Assembly (NCBI GenBank): GCA_015178975.1
Contig: WHVD01000073.1
Location: forward strand, 186,001-250,000
DNA length: 64,000 bases
DNA from: Hysterangium stoloniferum
Taxonomy: Eukaryota; Basidiomycota; Agaricomycetes; Hysterangiales; Hysterangiaceae
Direction: 5' to 3'
Both the position numbers and the translations under genes were made by a program. Every line of letters begins with the position of its first letter. The first letter of the stretch is position 1. Of the stretch, positions 12,888 through 24,256 are shown piece after piece. The notes beneath the pieces are model-generated. The model saw nothing but the letters and a program-made list of their open reading frames with translations, made no database searches and was not told where the DNA came from.

Positions 12888-13546
12888 GCTTTGAAGACTG
12901 AGTCTGCAGTTGGGAGAGAGATGAGTATTAGAGGATATAGGGTTTTATATGGCTGTTCGGGAAGGCCACGGGTAACAGGTTAAGGAAAGAACAATGAAAC
13001 CATGCGAATCACTAAATAACGTAAATATTGATGGCATATGAAATCCGATCGTGTATATACTCATTTCGAAGGCATTCTCATCCAGATTCAAGGCTGGGCA
13101 CTCACAGGCTGCTCTTCATTTTGGAAGGCCATGGTAACATCTGATCATGATGATTATTGGGTTAAAGAAGTACCCGTAGATAGGGTAGCTTGTCCTCGGA
13201 TATATCAGTCGTAAAATTAAATGGCACAAACGGTGAATCCATTATTGCAGGCGCCAACCTGGACACAACGATTAGCGTTTCGTTGGCTTGAACAGTAGGT
13301 TCATTTCTCCGCGACCGACGTCGGAAGCGTGCCATATTAATTATTCAAGGCTATCCTCGCCCTGAGTGTCAACAACCATTATATTTACAATCCCCTATGG
13401 CCCAAAAGCTGAGCAAGAACCAAAAGCAGTGCCAGGCACGAGTGTGACTGACGCGTGACTGCACAGATTTGCGATACATCCTGCACGCTCATAAACCGAG
13501 CCCAGCCAGATTTCACCAAAACAAACCTTACTACTCATATAACACA
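12888..13546. other. divergent promoter interval
   Basis: Lies between the divergently transcribed RGG-tailed gene and the penta-EF-hand gene. No gene seen. Confidence 0.6.
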
Positions 13547-15084
13547 ATGTCTCACGGTGGGGTACGTTGCTTTTTTCGGCCTGCCATTCTATGCGTCTTA
13601 TGTCCTATTATTTACACCCTCTTATGTAGTACGGAGGACAACAACAACCAGTAAGTCCCACTCAACTCAATAGAGTTCCAACCATCCGAGCTCAACCAAC
13701 ATTAGTACGGTGCCGCACCTCCTCCCAGTGTTAGTCTGAATGCTTAATCAATTTTTGTGCGTGTTCTAATCCTTACGTGAAGTACGGCGGAGCTCCTGGA
13801 GGTTATCCACCCCCAGGAGGTCAGCCACCCCCAGGAGGTCAGCCACCCCCAGGAGGTCAGCCACCCCCAGGTGGCGCATACGGCCATGCAGGAGCTGGAT
13901 ATGGCCAAACGCCTGGCTATGGCCAAGGACCACCTCCTGGGAGGCCTCATCCCGGAGGATTCGCAGGTGCCACTCAAGGACCCCCTCCCGGTGCTGATCC
14001 TCAGTAAGGATGGCCGTATCGCGCATACCGAATGCAGGCTCATAATGTTACAGGCTCTGGGGCTGGTTCAGCTCCGTAGACGCCGATCGATCGGGTGCGA
14101 TCACGGCTAGCGAGCTTCAGCAGGCTCTTGTCAATGGAGACTGGACACGTACGTCTTGCATGTGCTTCGGTACCATTGCGACTGTGGCTAACCATAGTGA
14201 TGTCGAAAAAATAAGCGTTCGACTTGGACACTGTCAAACTTTTGATGACTATTTTTGTATGTTTCTGTGAAATTCCTGTTGCCCCCTTAAGCACCCACGC
14301 TACCATACAGGACACTGACCGAAGCGGCCATATCGGTTTCAGTATGTAGCTGCATCCTTATATGTCACATTGTTGGCCTTAAATTATCACCTCTAGATGA
14401 ATTTGCTGGTCTCTGGAAATATATCAAGGTATGTTTCAGAATTAATCCGTAAGAGACCAGTGGGACTTCCCACTTATTCGACTACGTTAGGACTGGCAAG
14501 GGTAAGTGTTGGTTCTTTTAAATAGTCGCCATGACCCTTATACTTAACTTGTGTTGTTATTCAGCGTCTTCCGCCACTTCGACAGCGACCGCTCGGGATC
14601 TATAGACGGTCAAGAACTCTCCAATGCTTTGAGGCAATTTGGGTAGGAACATGATCCCATGAGAATGAACTTTTTATCGATAGAAATAATCTAGCTACAA
14701 TTTATCTCCCCTCCTTCTTTCACTCGTCGAGAAGAAATACGGTCAGTAGTAGAGCGTTATCTCGTTTATTTCATCTGACTCCTTCAGATGTCAAAGCTTC
14801 AGCCCCTGTAGGGCATGCAGCACATGGACCACCGGGCATCACTTTCGATCGCTTCGTGAGGGCTTGTGTTGTGGTCAAGACTCTCACAGAGTCCTTCCAG
14901 GTCGGTATAATTCCCCTAATGGATGCGGATTCATTGCTTACTATTATCATTTCGAATAGCGCCTTGACACTGACCGAGATGGATGGGTCCAGGTATGCCA
15001 TCGTTACTCTCAGCCAGACGTTTACTCACGTCTCCAAAGATCAACTATGACACTTTTATGCAAACTGTCCTTTCTGCACCCTGA
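13547..15084 (+). CDS. PEF1: penta-EF-hand calcium-binding protein (Pef1/ALG-2 family)
   Basis: Cytosolic Ca2+ sensor related to yeast Pef1 and animal peflin/PDCD6, known in polar budding and vesicle-coat regulation. Fourteen exons close in frame to 268 aa: 13547-13561, 13630-13650, 13706-13729, 13783-14003, 14054-14148, 14216-14256, 14311-14341, 14397-14428, 14491-14501, 14565-14642, 14695-14741, 14788-14900, 14960-14992 and 15040-15084. The N-terminus is the usual Gly/Pro/Tyr/Gln-rich region with four PPPGGQ-like repeats. EF loops follow: DADRSGAITASE, DTDRSGHIGFNE, DSDRSGSIDGQE and a late loop DTDRDGWVQ. The C-terminus MQTVLSAP is typical. Several exons are 11-24 nt. Identification is secure. 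Confidence 0.93.
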
Positions 15085-15232
15085 GCGTGTACATGATCTT
15101 GATAAGCAATCGTGTGGATTGCCAAACCAAATGAAAGCTGTAATTGTACTGTAGTTCCAGATTGTTATTACCACATTCTGCTACACATCTATAAATTTGT
15201 TTTTTGAGACTGGACAGTTAATTCACGGGGGG

Positions 15233-17207
15233 CTACGATTGACGTCCCTGCCCTTTATCCAATGTATATTTTAGAACATCATCACTCTCGCTCCAAGGTG
15301 CCTCCGCATCCCAATGGCTAACCCAGACAACTGACTGGGTTGGCCTGAGGCGCTCTCGAAGATATTTCGACACAACCTCTATCATCCTTTCATCCATCCC
15401 AGAAAACGCTTCATCGAGAATCAAAAGTTGTGGTTCCGTGACAAGCGCTCTCAGAAGAATTACCAGAGACTGTTCACCAGCAGGTAAATTAGCGAAGAGC
15501 CTTTCTCCGAAATCGGCAATGACAGATGGTTTTGGACTCTCAGACCACCTCGTGGGCCCAAGGTTGTCCAAAAGAGCATCCACTTTTGCACTTTGCTCGG
15601 CTGTGGGTTTACGATAGGTGAAGATTCCGTCGAAGCCTGTTCCTATTGCATCCCGGACGGTAAGACCTTGTGGGCCTGTGCGCCGTGGAAATGCGTTGAA
15701 TAGCTCTGGCGATGATGTTCCAATTCGACGTGCAATTTCTGGCGTGGCAAGGCGTTTCCGGGGAATACCGAATAAATGGAGATGGGCTTGGGTATAAGAT
15801 TGAGGGTGCTGCATAAAGGACTGTCAACGCCCCGTGACAGAATAAAAGAGAAAGTTGACAAACATCTCCGGTTATTATCGACAGTAGAGTAGTCTTCCCC
15901 GATCCTGTTGAGTGTAAGTACAGCAGAACGTACGCAAGAAGGACGTACCATTCGCTCCACGTAGTAGCCATCGTTCCCCTTCACGGATAGTCCAGGTAAT
16001 ATCTCTCAAAATCTGTTGGGACGGACGTAGACGATGAGCAGACACATGGATCAAGCAAGAATAATTTACATGTCGGTCATGGTATGCCACATTAATGTTC
16101 TGTAAATCAACTAGTGTTGGCCTCTGGGAGTCGATCCGCAGTGGCTTGATCGGGGTTTCCTTTGGTATACTGGATATACTGCTTGGGCTGTGACATTCTA
16201 AGTTTGCAAGGATATCGCTTTTGGGGCCGGTGAGGACGCGGCCACCTTGCACCAGGGCAACATGAGTGATCCAAGCCGGAACGGGGTCTTGTATCCTGAG
16301 CGACATGATAATATGGGGGTTCGATGTTCTATGTAGCTCCTCAAGTAACGACATCAGACGCGGTCTGTGATGGACGTCTAATCCAGCTACATAGGACATA
16401 TATAATTTATCGGTGACAGTGAAGTGTAAGCATTGAGGCCTCACTCAGCGGCTCATCCAAGACCAGAACTTTGGGTTTGAGCAATAATGCCTTTAAAATA
16501 CGAGCTCTACGCGTTTGACCGTTGCTGAGCGCAACGAGGGGCAAATTGAGGAGTGTCTGAAGTTCAAGACTTTCCGCCAGTCGGACTATTGTGCTCACGA
16601 TGTCCTTCGAGCCTTCACATCCGACACTCTCGACGAAGTACTGCATGAGTGTGACCTTGTCGCCTTCACGGACGGCACCGTACCGCGCGCTGTAGTTGTA
16701 AAATTCCCCCCCGGTCGCTGCCCGAGGTCGTTGTGCGAACGAGACGCTGCGTACATGCTCAATCGGATCCACACCGAGTTTGGAAAGAAAGGGCCAAACA
16801 CCACACGGCGGCGGCGGGACTATTCGAGTTTGCCCCTTCAATGTCTAAGAGTGAATGAAATCAGACAAAGCCCACTGCACAAGGTCAAGGACGTGCACCT
16901 CAAGCAGGGCTGCCTTTGCTTGGCCTGCGCTTCCAACCAAAACCCAGCTTTCGCCATTGCGGATTGTCCAGTCAAGGGAAAACACAGGCTTATTAGCGTC
17001 AAGTGCCGAGAAGCGAAAGATAGATGCGGAGGGGATGTTCAGTACAGTCACATCACGGCCGGGAGCAGAAGATGAGTAGAAGGATCTGTTGAGAATAGCG
17101 TTGAAGTTTCTCCCAGTTAAAATATCGATCCCTTTAGCCCTGCGAACCATTTGTAACGAATTAGCTGTAACGCGGTTTATGGAGAAGCTATCTGTAGCTA
17201 GCTTCAT
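15233..17207 (-). CDS. soluble twin ABC ATPase (fungal YDR061W/ModF-like)
   Basis: Protein with two ABC ATPase domains and no transmembrane domain. Six exons close to 568 aa: 17207-16899, 16844-16445, 16386-16070, 16012-15949, 15904-15864 and 15808-15233. The first module has an unusual Walker A (GSAGQAKAA, keeping Lys but with Ala in place of the usual Ser/Thr), a signature LSNGQ and Walker B LVLDEPLTGLD. The second has a canonical Walker A, GANGSGKTT, split by an intron, a weak signature LPAGEQ and Walker B LLILDEAFSGMD. The N-terminus is basic and hydroxylated (NRSFYSSSAP), compatible with a mitochondrial presequence. The family's role is poorly known. Asymmetric nucleotide sites are inferred from the motifs. 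Confidence 0.88.
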
Positions 17208-17574
17208 TTATATATGTCGCGTTTATGAACGCGCAAGACGATAATTGACCACGTCATAAATCCAGATAAATTCAAAGACTCAGCCACGATCTATTGCCCT
17301 GGGCAAGTTACGTCTATTAATACTGATAGTAATATACCTACCTTCTGAATTATTGTAGACCACTCCAGTGCACCAGCACTCAATTGGCTTACTGATAATG
17401 TCGGTTTATGCTTTCAAAACATGAATGAGTTGCCATAACCATTAATGCCCATGTACGAAACAAGAAACAACTGTCCATATGTGGCCATCGTGCTTGTGCA
17501 GATGACTGCGGACTTTGGAATCAATCCAACACTAACCATAAGGGGCTGTACATACCGCTCACCCACACTTGCCA
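17208..17574. other. divergent promoter interval
   Basis: About 370 bp between the divergent ABC ATPase and F-BAR genes. AT-rich, no gene seen. Confidence 0.6.
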
Positions 17575-20500
17575 ATGTCTGCTCGACGCACGTCGTCAAC
17601 GACATCTCTATCGAAATATGCTAAAGGGCAAACCAATGCGGAAGATCTTGTTGACCGATCTTTAGACTTTTGCAATGCTTTCTGGGGAGTTGCCGATGGT
17701 GGGTATGAAGTATTACTTACCCGCTTACGAGGTGCGGCGAGGACCACTGAGGAACTTCGTTTGTTCTGGAAAGAAAGGTACGTATTATGCGAGACGAGAT
17801 ATGGTGTGGTTTATTGTCCTCTGACCTCAATCATCAGGGCTGCAATAGAAGATGACTACGCAAAGCGGCTCGCAAAGTTGTCCAAACAACCATTCGGTAG
17901 AGACGAATTAGGGTAATACAATTCATGTCTTTTATCTTGTTCTCACCTCTGTTGGCTAGCGAGCTTCGAAGCGCTATCGATACCCTACGCGGGGAGACTG
18001 ATCGACAGGCGGCCTCCCATGCCAAACTTGCTCAAATCATGCGATCAGAATTGGAACAGCCTGTTGTCGAACGTATAAACAAGCAGGCGCAGTTCAAAAG
18101 ATTAGTATGTGCATAACATCTCCCGCACAACACGCTTGTTAAATCTCTATCTAGTCTCAAGCTAGCATCGAGAAATCGTTTCGGGCAAAGCAAATGCAAG
18201 AGCAATATGTGAGGAAGGCACGGCAAAAATATGAGGATGATTGCATCAGGATCAATTCGTATACAGCACAATCTACTCTCGTTCAAGGGAGAGAACTCGA
18301 AAAGATCCAATTGAGACTTGAGAAAGCTAGACAGACTGTCCAGGCGAATGAGCGTGAGTTCAGCCAGTTTGCCAGGGCCCTTGCCGACACCACAAGTCGT
18401 TGGGAAAAGGAGTGGAAAGTATTCTGTGATGCATGTCAAGATATAGAGGAAGACAGAATTGAATTCATGAAGGATAACATGTGGGGCTATGCGAATGCGG
18501 TTTCTACCGTTTGCGTGACTGACGATGAGGTACGTACAGGATGACCGGTATATTTACAACATCTGACGCCATGCACAGGCCTGCGAAATGATCAGAGTTG
18601 CCTTGGAGCAAGTGGAAGCAGAAAAGGATGTTGAAAACTTTGTACGGGATTACAATACGGGACCTCAGATCCCCGATCCTCCTGCGTTCGTCGACTATAA
18701 CTCGTCAGCGGGTCAACAGCAACAGCGACTGACATGGCGTACCGCCAATTTTGCTCGATCGTCACACCGGGCCGTAGGCATACCTATATTGCCACCGGCT
18801 ACAACGGATGATGAGGTTCCTTCGCCTGGTAATGCTGGCATAGGTGCTGGGGGTGGCCGCTCCGATGCTCGACCAACTAGCCGTCCAAACTCAGTAGTTG
18901 CTATTAGAGGAGGGCCTTCTGGGTTGAATGGTGAATCATCCAGCGATGTGCCATCACCTGGTCGTCCTGTACAACAAGCGCTTCCCCCAACCGCTGGCAG
19001 CAAACCAGCCACTAGTCATTATGGGCCTCTTAGACAACCATCATCAAAGGTGGTCTCGAATGCTGCTCCGCGTCAAGCATTGGCCAAGGCTGCACCACAG
19101 CCAGTCGTTGGTTTAAACTCATCTCCATCAATCCGCCCACCCAGACCGCAGGATCCTACGGCAGAACCTATCGATCCTAGAGCAAAGACAATGCTCAAGG
19201 TCGGTGTCAATGCATACCCCGTGAATCCAAGCGAAGACCCACAGGCTAATGGTAATTCCCACGAATCCGTCAACCCAAACGTCGGGGCACAGGACGACCC
19301 TCTTGCAAGACAGGTCGCGGCGCTAAGAGATGCTTCGAACGGAGGTGTCCGCAGAGGCCCATCTGTCAATGCTCCTGTCCGAGGTGGGATAGTTGATTCT
19401 TTCCAGAACACGAAAGTAGCTGCAGTTGCAGCACCTGCATCAAGCTCCAATGGGCTGCCGGCTCGCTCCCCATCGCCAAACCCACCCACGGCTGCCTATA
19501 TGATACCCCCATCTAATAGATCTGTGTCACCGCTTCCTGCCGAAAATGTCATTGAACAGTATCAACAGCATTTCCCTGGAGAAAGAAGGTCGCTGAGCAT
19601 TAGTCGCCAGAATAGTATAAATCGAGGTCACGAGCCACAGGGACTCAATGCGTCGATATCGGCTGTACGTCCGGTCAGCCCCTCAAGGGATGGCCATGCT
19701 GGAATTGGGGCTCATGGTGGTAGTCGTAGCCCAAGTCCCCAGCCAATTTCAAGAGCTGCGAGTCCTGCTATCCCACACCAGCCGCACCAACAACGTCGAC
19801 TGAGTCACAATTCAGCTGCACCTCCACAAGGAATGAACCGCGCGGCGAGTCCACTTGGTATTGAAATAGATTCCAGTGGACGCGTCGCACATGATGAGCT
19901 CGCACAGCGCATGTATGGTCAAAATCCACCACAGCAAAGAACAAGTTATTACAGTGGTCAAGGTCCTGTTCCTGGTGCTCCTTCACAAACCCCTTACGAT
20001 TATGTTGCTGGACCGACGCAGGGAAATCACTATGTGCCTGCCTCCCAACAACGGCAATATCCACAACAGATACCCCAACAGCAGCAGGCTGTTGCACCTG
20101 CAAATCCACAAGCTACCGGCCCGTATTACCAGCCTCAACGGCAAAATACAACGTCGTCATTATATAACCCGCATCCACCAGCACAACCCCAACCTGGCCG
20201 ACAACCCTTCAACTCTGCGCATACGGGCAACATACCATATTCCGCACCACCTCCTGCTCCTCCTGCGCAACAGCCCCCTCCAGGAAATCCTGTTTATACC
20301 TATCCCGACCAAGACCGCACACAAGGCAACCCGCCCTACTCTGGTTATTCGTCACAAGGATCAATCTCCTCTAAAGGGAATCAGCCAGATGATCGATTGA
20401 ATATGTACGGACGACAGCAAGGCTATCAGTCGCCTAATACGGCCAGCGTGAACAGTGGGGCTAGCATCAACCAATCGCCGTCCCCAGCTCCTCAAGCCCC

Positions 20501-20774
20501 TACAGGCCAGTATACTGAATCCGGCGAACCTGTGTTATTCTACGGTAAGTATAATACAGGGTTATCCATTGACTTGATTTTGACAGTTCTTTCAGTTAAA
20601 GCACTGTATGATTATCGTGCCACCATTGATGAAGAGTTCGATTTCCAGACAGATGATATCATCGCCGTAACCGCCACGCCTGAAGATGGCTGGTGGAATG
20701 GCGAATTACTTGATGAAATGAGGAGGGTTCCTGGGAAGACTACCTTCCCGAGTAATTTCGTATCTCTGTTCTAA
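17575..20774 (+). CDS. F-BAR and SH3 domain protein, Cdc15/Imp2 type
   Basis: Membrane-curving scaffold of the cytokinetic ring and endocytic sites (PCH family: Cdc15/Imp2 in fission yeast, Hof1 in budding yeast). Six exons close to 980 aa: 17575-17777, 17838-17912, 17960-18104, 18155-18529, 18579-20544 and 20596-20774. The F-BAR domain occupies residues 1 to about 290; its start FCNAFWGVADGGYEVLLTRL and later coiled helices are clear. A roughly 600-residue disordered region rich in Pro, Gln and Ser with many SP motifs follows, as expected for a phosphoregulated linker. The C-terminal SH3 domain begins VKALYDYRATIDEEFDF and ends FPSNFVSLF. I chose the ATG at 17575, which begins MSARRTSS. Identification is secure at the family level. 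Confidence 0.93.
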
Positions 20775-20971
20775 TATCCAAGAGACCAATCCTGGGCTCG
20801 ACGAATTTATCGATTTCGGACGTTGTGAACTACACTTTTATATAGGCTGCCCCGCACTCGCTGCCTACACTTGCTGGTGTGGAATACTGATGTTTGCCAA
20901 CTAGCAATATTTTACATCTATATAAATAAATTTTGACATGGTGTAGCCGACAAGACGAAGCATATATACAA

Positions 20972-21690
20972 CTAGAACTGTCCGATCCTCTGTTGCATCT
21001 TCTCTTTTACGGTTTGATATGCGCTCATTAATGTCTGTTCGTTGATGACAATCTCGGTGGTATCTGCTCTTGGTCTGCTCACGCGCGAGGCGATTGTGGC
21101 CGAATCCGTTTCAACGATAATCCTGGGACAATGTATCAGCAGTGTCCAACCATTAACTCAACGGACACACCCATCATCTACAGTTTCGTCCAAACATAGG
21201 AGAACTAGATCAAGGTTTTCCATAACAGCGCGCTTTTCTACTTGATTCCGCAAGACCATGGAGAGCGCATCCGAAAAGGCAGAAAGAGCAGAGTACAACA
21301 TGAGTTCATTTTCTGTTGTGGGGCCAATAACATAGAATATGACGTCGAGCGAATGCTTGTAAAGCGCAAGGTGATTATCGTAGATTATAATGTCCCCTGG
21401 GGTGGTAAATATAAACAGATAGCTGAACATTTACAAGTAGCGAGGACGCACCTCCTGCTTTCTTGGTTTTCTCCCATAGCCCTTTTTCAAATGACCGTTG
21501 GTCTTTCAGTGATGATAATGCCTTGTTCTCTAACTGAGGCTGGTTTTTAGGTCGGTAATACTTTGCCAGCACACGTCCGCCATCTGAATCGAGAATAAGA
21601 AAGGCCGAGATGGAGTATAGTGATAGATTGGCCTGTATCTGATATTAACGAGTGCTCTGTATACGTCTAAGGGTGTCAGAAATTCACCAT
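20972..21690 (-). CDS. RET3: coatomer zeta subunit
   Basis: Small subunit of the COPI coat for Golgi-to-ER vesicles, with a longin-type fold. Exons 21690-21688, 21632-21452, 21396-21171 and 21122-20972 close to 186 aa. The first coding exon is the ATG alone: a GTGAAT donor follows immediately and the next exon reads ANLSLYSISAFLILDSDGGR, the expected zeta start. Further family motifs are LAKYYRP, FYVIGPTTENELMLYSAL and VEKRAVMENLDLVLLCLDE. The gene is divergent from the methyltransferase gene about 70 bp away. Confidence 0.93.
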
Positions 21691-21760
21691 GCTGCTAATG
21701 AGCAACGTTGCAGTTAGAGCAAAGTTGGGTCTGGTCACACGCACACAAGCACCCAGAAGC

Positions 21761-22978
21761 ATGAAGCACAAAAACAATGATGCACCACACTTCGGTCTAT
21801 GCTACTCCCATATTCGTATGCCTCGTATGTTTTCTACTAAAAGGAGGATTTATTTACAGGCTGTACTCCAACGTTATGACCATCATTCATCCTCCCCTAC
21901 GTGGAAACAACCTCCAAGCAGCCGCTGCAGGCTTGAAGCTGTATTCAAACCTTGCCAACCACGAACTATTGCGCATGCGAAATATTTATGCTACAATGAA
22001 CCATCGTCACAAGCGGATTGGTTACGACCTGGGTTACACCCGGAAGCTGAATATGCTTGCTCATACCATAGAAGTTAATGCAGCATTCACAAAGAAAATT
22101 TCTAAGCTGACGATCCCTTCTTCCGGTATCGTCCCAACCCTTCAGCTGACGGCTTTGGAGGAACAGCGATGTCTGGAACGCGTTAGGGATGCTTTAAAGC
22201 AGATAGTCAGAGAATGGAGCTCAGAGGGCGCAGATGAAAGAGCTCAGACATTCTCGCCAATCATGGATGTCTTCAAGAAAGTCCCCCTTGCGGTACGTGA
22301 AGAGACGACTGTGCTTGTGCCAGGGTCTGGCCTGGGCAGATTGGCTTGGGAAATAGCTAGTATGGGTGATTCTCTTTTTTTAAGCGAATAAGTTTTACTG
22401 CTACTCACTTAAATGAAGGTTTTGCGACTACTTCGAACGAACTCTCCCCATATATGAACTTGATTTTCCAATTTTTGACAAGCAGATCAACAACGTTACA
22501 CGTTAATCAACATGCCGTACACCCCTACGCATATTGGTTTTCTCACCAACGTTCAAATGCATCCCTCTTCCGCGCCGTCCAATTTCCAGACGTTCTACCG
22601 TCTATTTCCCCCGTCTCCCGCCTTACCCACAAAGAATCTGATTTTTTAAAACTGTCATCCGTTCACGACGGATTTGACTATATTGTGACCCATTTCTTCA
22701 TCGACACGTCTCCCAATATCGTTACTACCCTCGAAAAAATTCACAGTTTACTGAAAGTGGGTGGCACATGGATTAACCTAGGGCCTCTACTATGGATGGG
22801 CGGTGGTCAGACCACTATGGAGTTAAGCTTAGAAGAAGTCTTTGCACTCAGCGACGTCGTTGGCTTCGATATCCAGTTGGACTCACGGCAGACAGTTCGC
22901 TCGGAATATACTAGGGATGATAAAGCAATGATGCTTTGGATATATGAGGCGGAGTTTTGGACTGCTACGAAGCGTTAG
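21761..22978 (+). CDS. N2227-type methyltransferase (carnosine N-methyltransferase family)
   Basis: SAM-dependent methyltransferase of the N2227/CARNMT1 family (YNL092W in yeast), which methylates histidine-containing dipeptides or related substrates. The main coding blocks are from about 21863 to 22375 and 22419-22978. The SAM-binding motif VLVPGSGLGRLAWEIA lies at the end of the first block, and the family motif NELSPYMNLIFQFLT opens the second. HPYAYWFSHQRS and NLGPLLWMGGG are also typical. The 5' exon is uncertain. Starting at 21761 with a 50-nt intron (21813-21862) gives a sensible frame, but its donor GTCTAT is weak; another start at 21777 would read through a hydrophobic stretch. The substrate is inferred from family only. 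Confidence 0.85.
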
Positions 22979-23417
22979 AAAAACAACCATCTCCTTATTC
23001 TAGACATCGTCCATACCTCCGCAGACCCACCCGCATACACCATAAACCGCGATACCTCCACATTTAGGTGTTGTGATAATCCCGTCGTCGTCTAAAGGAT
23101 GATTGATTTCCTGGGTCAACTGGCTATTCCTGGTGTACGATTATTATTGATGACGTCATGCGTCAAGTATTCAATTTTGAGATATCTTCATATAACGGTT
23201 TTGCTCGGATAATAGTAGTAGATATGGAATGAACTCTAAAAGTCTCTCAAATGGAATGCGTCAAGTAATCATGTAAACTATCCCAACCAGCAAAGACAGT
23301 GACGCAACTTGGAAGTCTCAAGCGGGTGGCGCAGGGAAGAATGACGATTAAAAATGACGAGTTATATAAACCATTTTCTTAGTTGTGGTCCATCTCAACG
23401 CATCCCTTTTTCACATA
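22979..23417. other. intergenic interval
   Basis: 3' region of the methyltransferase and promoter of the TUDOR gene. No gene seen. Confidence 0.6.
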
Positions 23418-24256
23418 ATGACGGTGAGCTGCCAGCCCATTACATGCAGAAGATCAAAAGTTCATCGAATTTCCATCGGGACTTATAGACAGACATTATT
23501 ACAGACAAAGAGGGCGTCCCCATTCATGTCGGTGACACGGTAAAGGTGCGATATCGCGAAGGAAAAGTGGAAGCCATCTTCTTGGACAATGCTACTGAGC
23601 CCGTCGAAAAGGCCGAAGGTCGTGATATTCGTATATCTGTAAAGCATCCTCCCAAGGTTGTTTTTACTGACCAGGTACGCACAGTGACGAGTTGTTGCAT
23701 TGGACTAACCTGGCCTCATATTCCTTGTAGAGGGGTAATCAAGTATCTCACAACCCTTCTGCGATCGTCCACAGTGATTTAGGCGGTGACGAGAAGGCTG
23801 GTGAGGAGACGAAAAAAGATACATCGCACCATTCGATAAAGCAATCGACGGCAACTGAGGTAAACGGAGTGATTCACCCAGTGGATGTGTTTCAACTGAC
23901 ATTCTGTCTAAGGACACTGTCGAAGGAAAAGACAGCGTTCCAATTCATGTGGGGGAGACAGTAATGACCCCCTATAGAGGGGGAGTCCGCCAAGGCGAGG
24001 TAAGAAACCCTAAGACCCCTCGCATATCGTTAAATAATGGCTATAGGTCGAGGCAGTCTACACAGACGACCCAAATCAGCCGACTGAACAGGAAGAGGGC
24101 CATAACATATATGTGCCGGTCTTGTATCCTCCAAAAGTCGTTTTCACGACGCAGGTACGCTTTACACCGCTCGATTCTATGGTCCAAATTATTGAATTTT
24201 GTCGTCAGCGTGATAAACAAGTATCCCACAATCCTTCTGCGCTGACACATGTGTAA
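23418..24256 (+). CDS. tandem Hva1-type TUDOR domain protein
   Basis: Small protein of the hypervirulence-associated TUDOR family (Hva1_TUDOR), of unclear biochemical role. Six exons close to 187 aa: 23418-23423, 23489-23674, 23731-23859, 23913-23999, 24047-24154 and 24209-24256. Two copies of the domain are present. Copy 1 has VPIHVGDTVKVRYREG, PPKVVFTDQ and then QVSHNPSA; copy 2 has VPIHVGETVMTPYRGG, PPKVVFTTQ and then KQVSHNPSA. In both an intron interrupts the domain at the same place, right after the Gln of PPKVVFT-x-Q, so the duplication included the intron. Copy 2 has an additional intron before VEAV. The linker is charged (GGDEKAGEETKKD). Most relatives I know carry one domain. Confidence 0.88.

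Noticed and set aside
18713-20400. Frames on both strands inside the F-BAR/SH3 linker
   Set aside because: Low-complexity Pro/Gln-rich coding sequence yields open shadows; the true frame links F-BAR to SH3.
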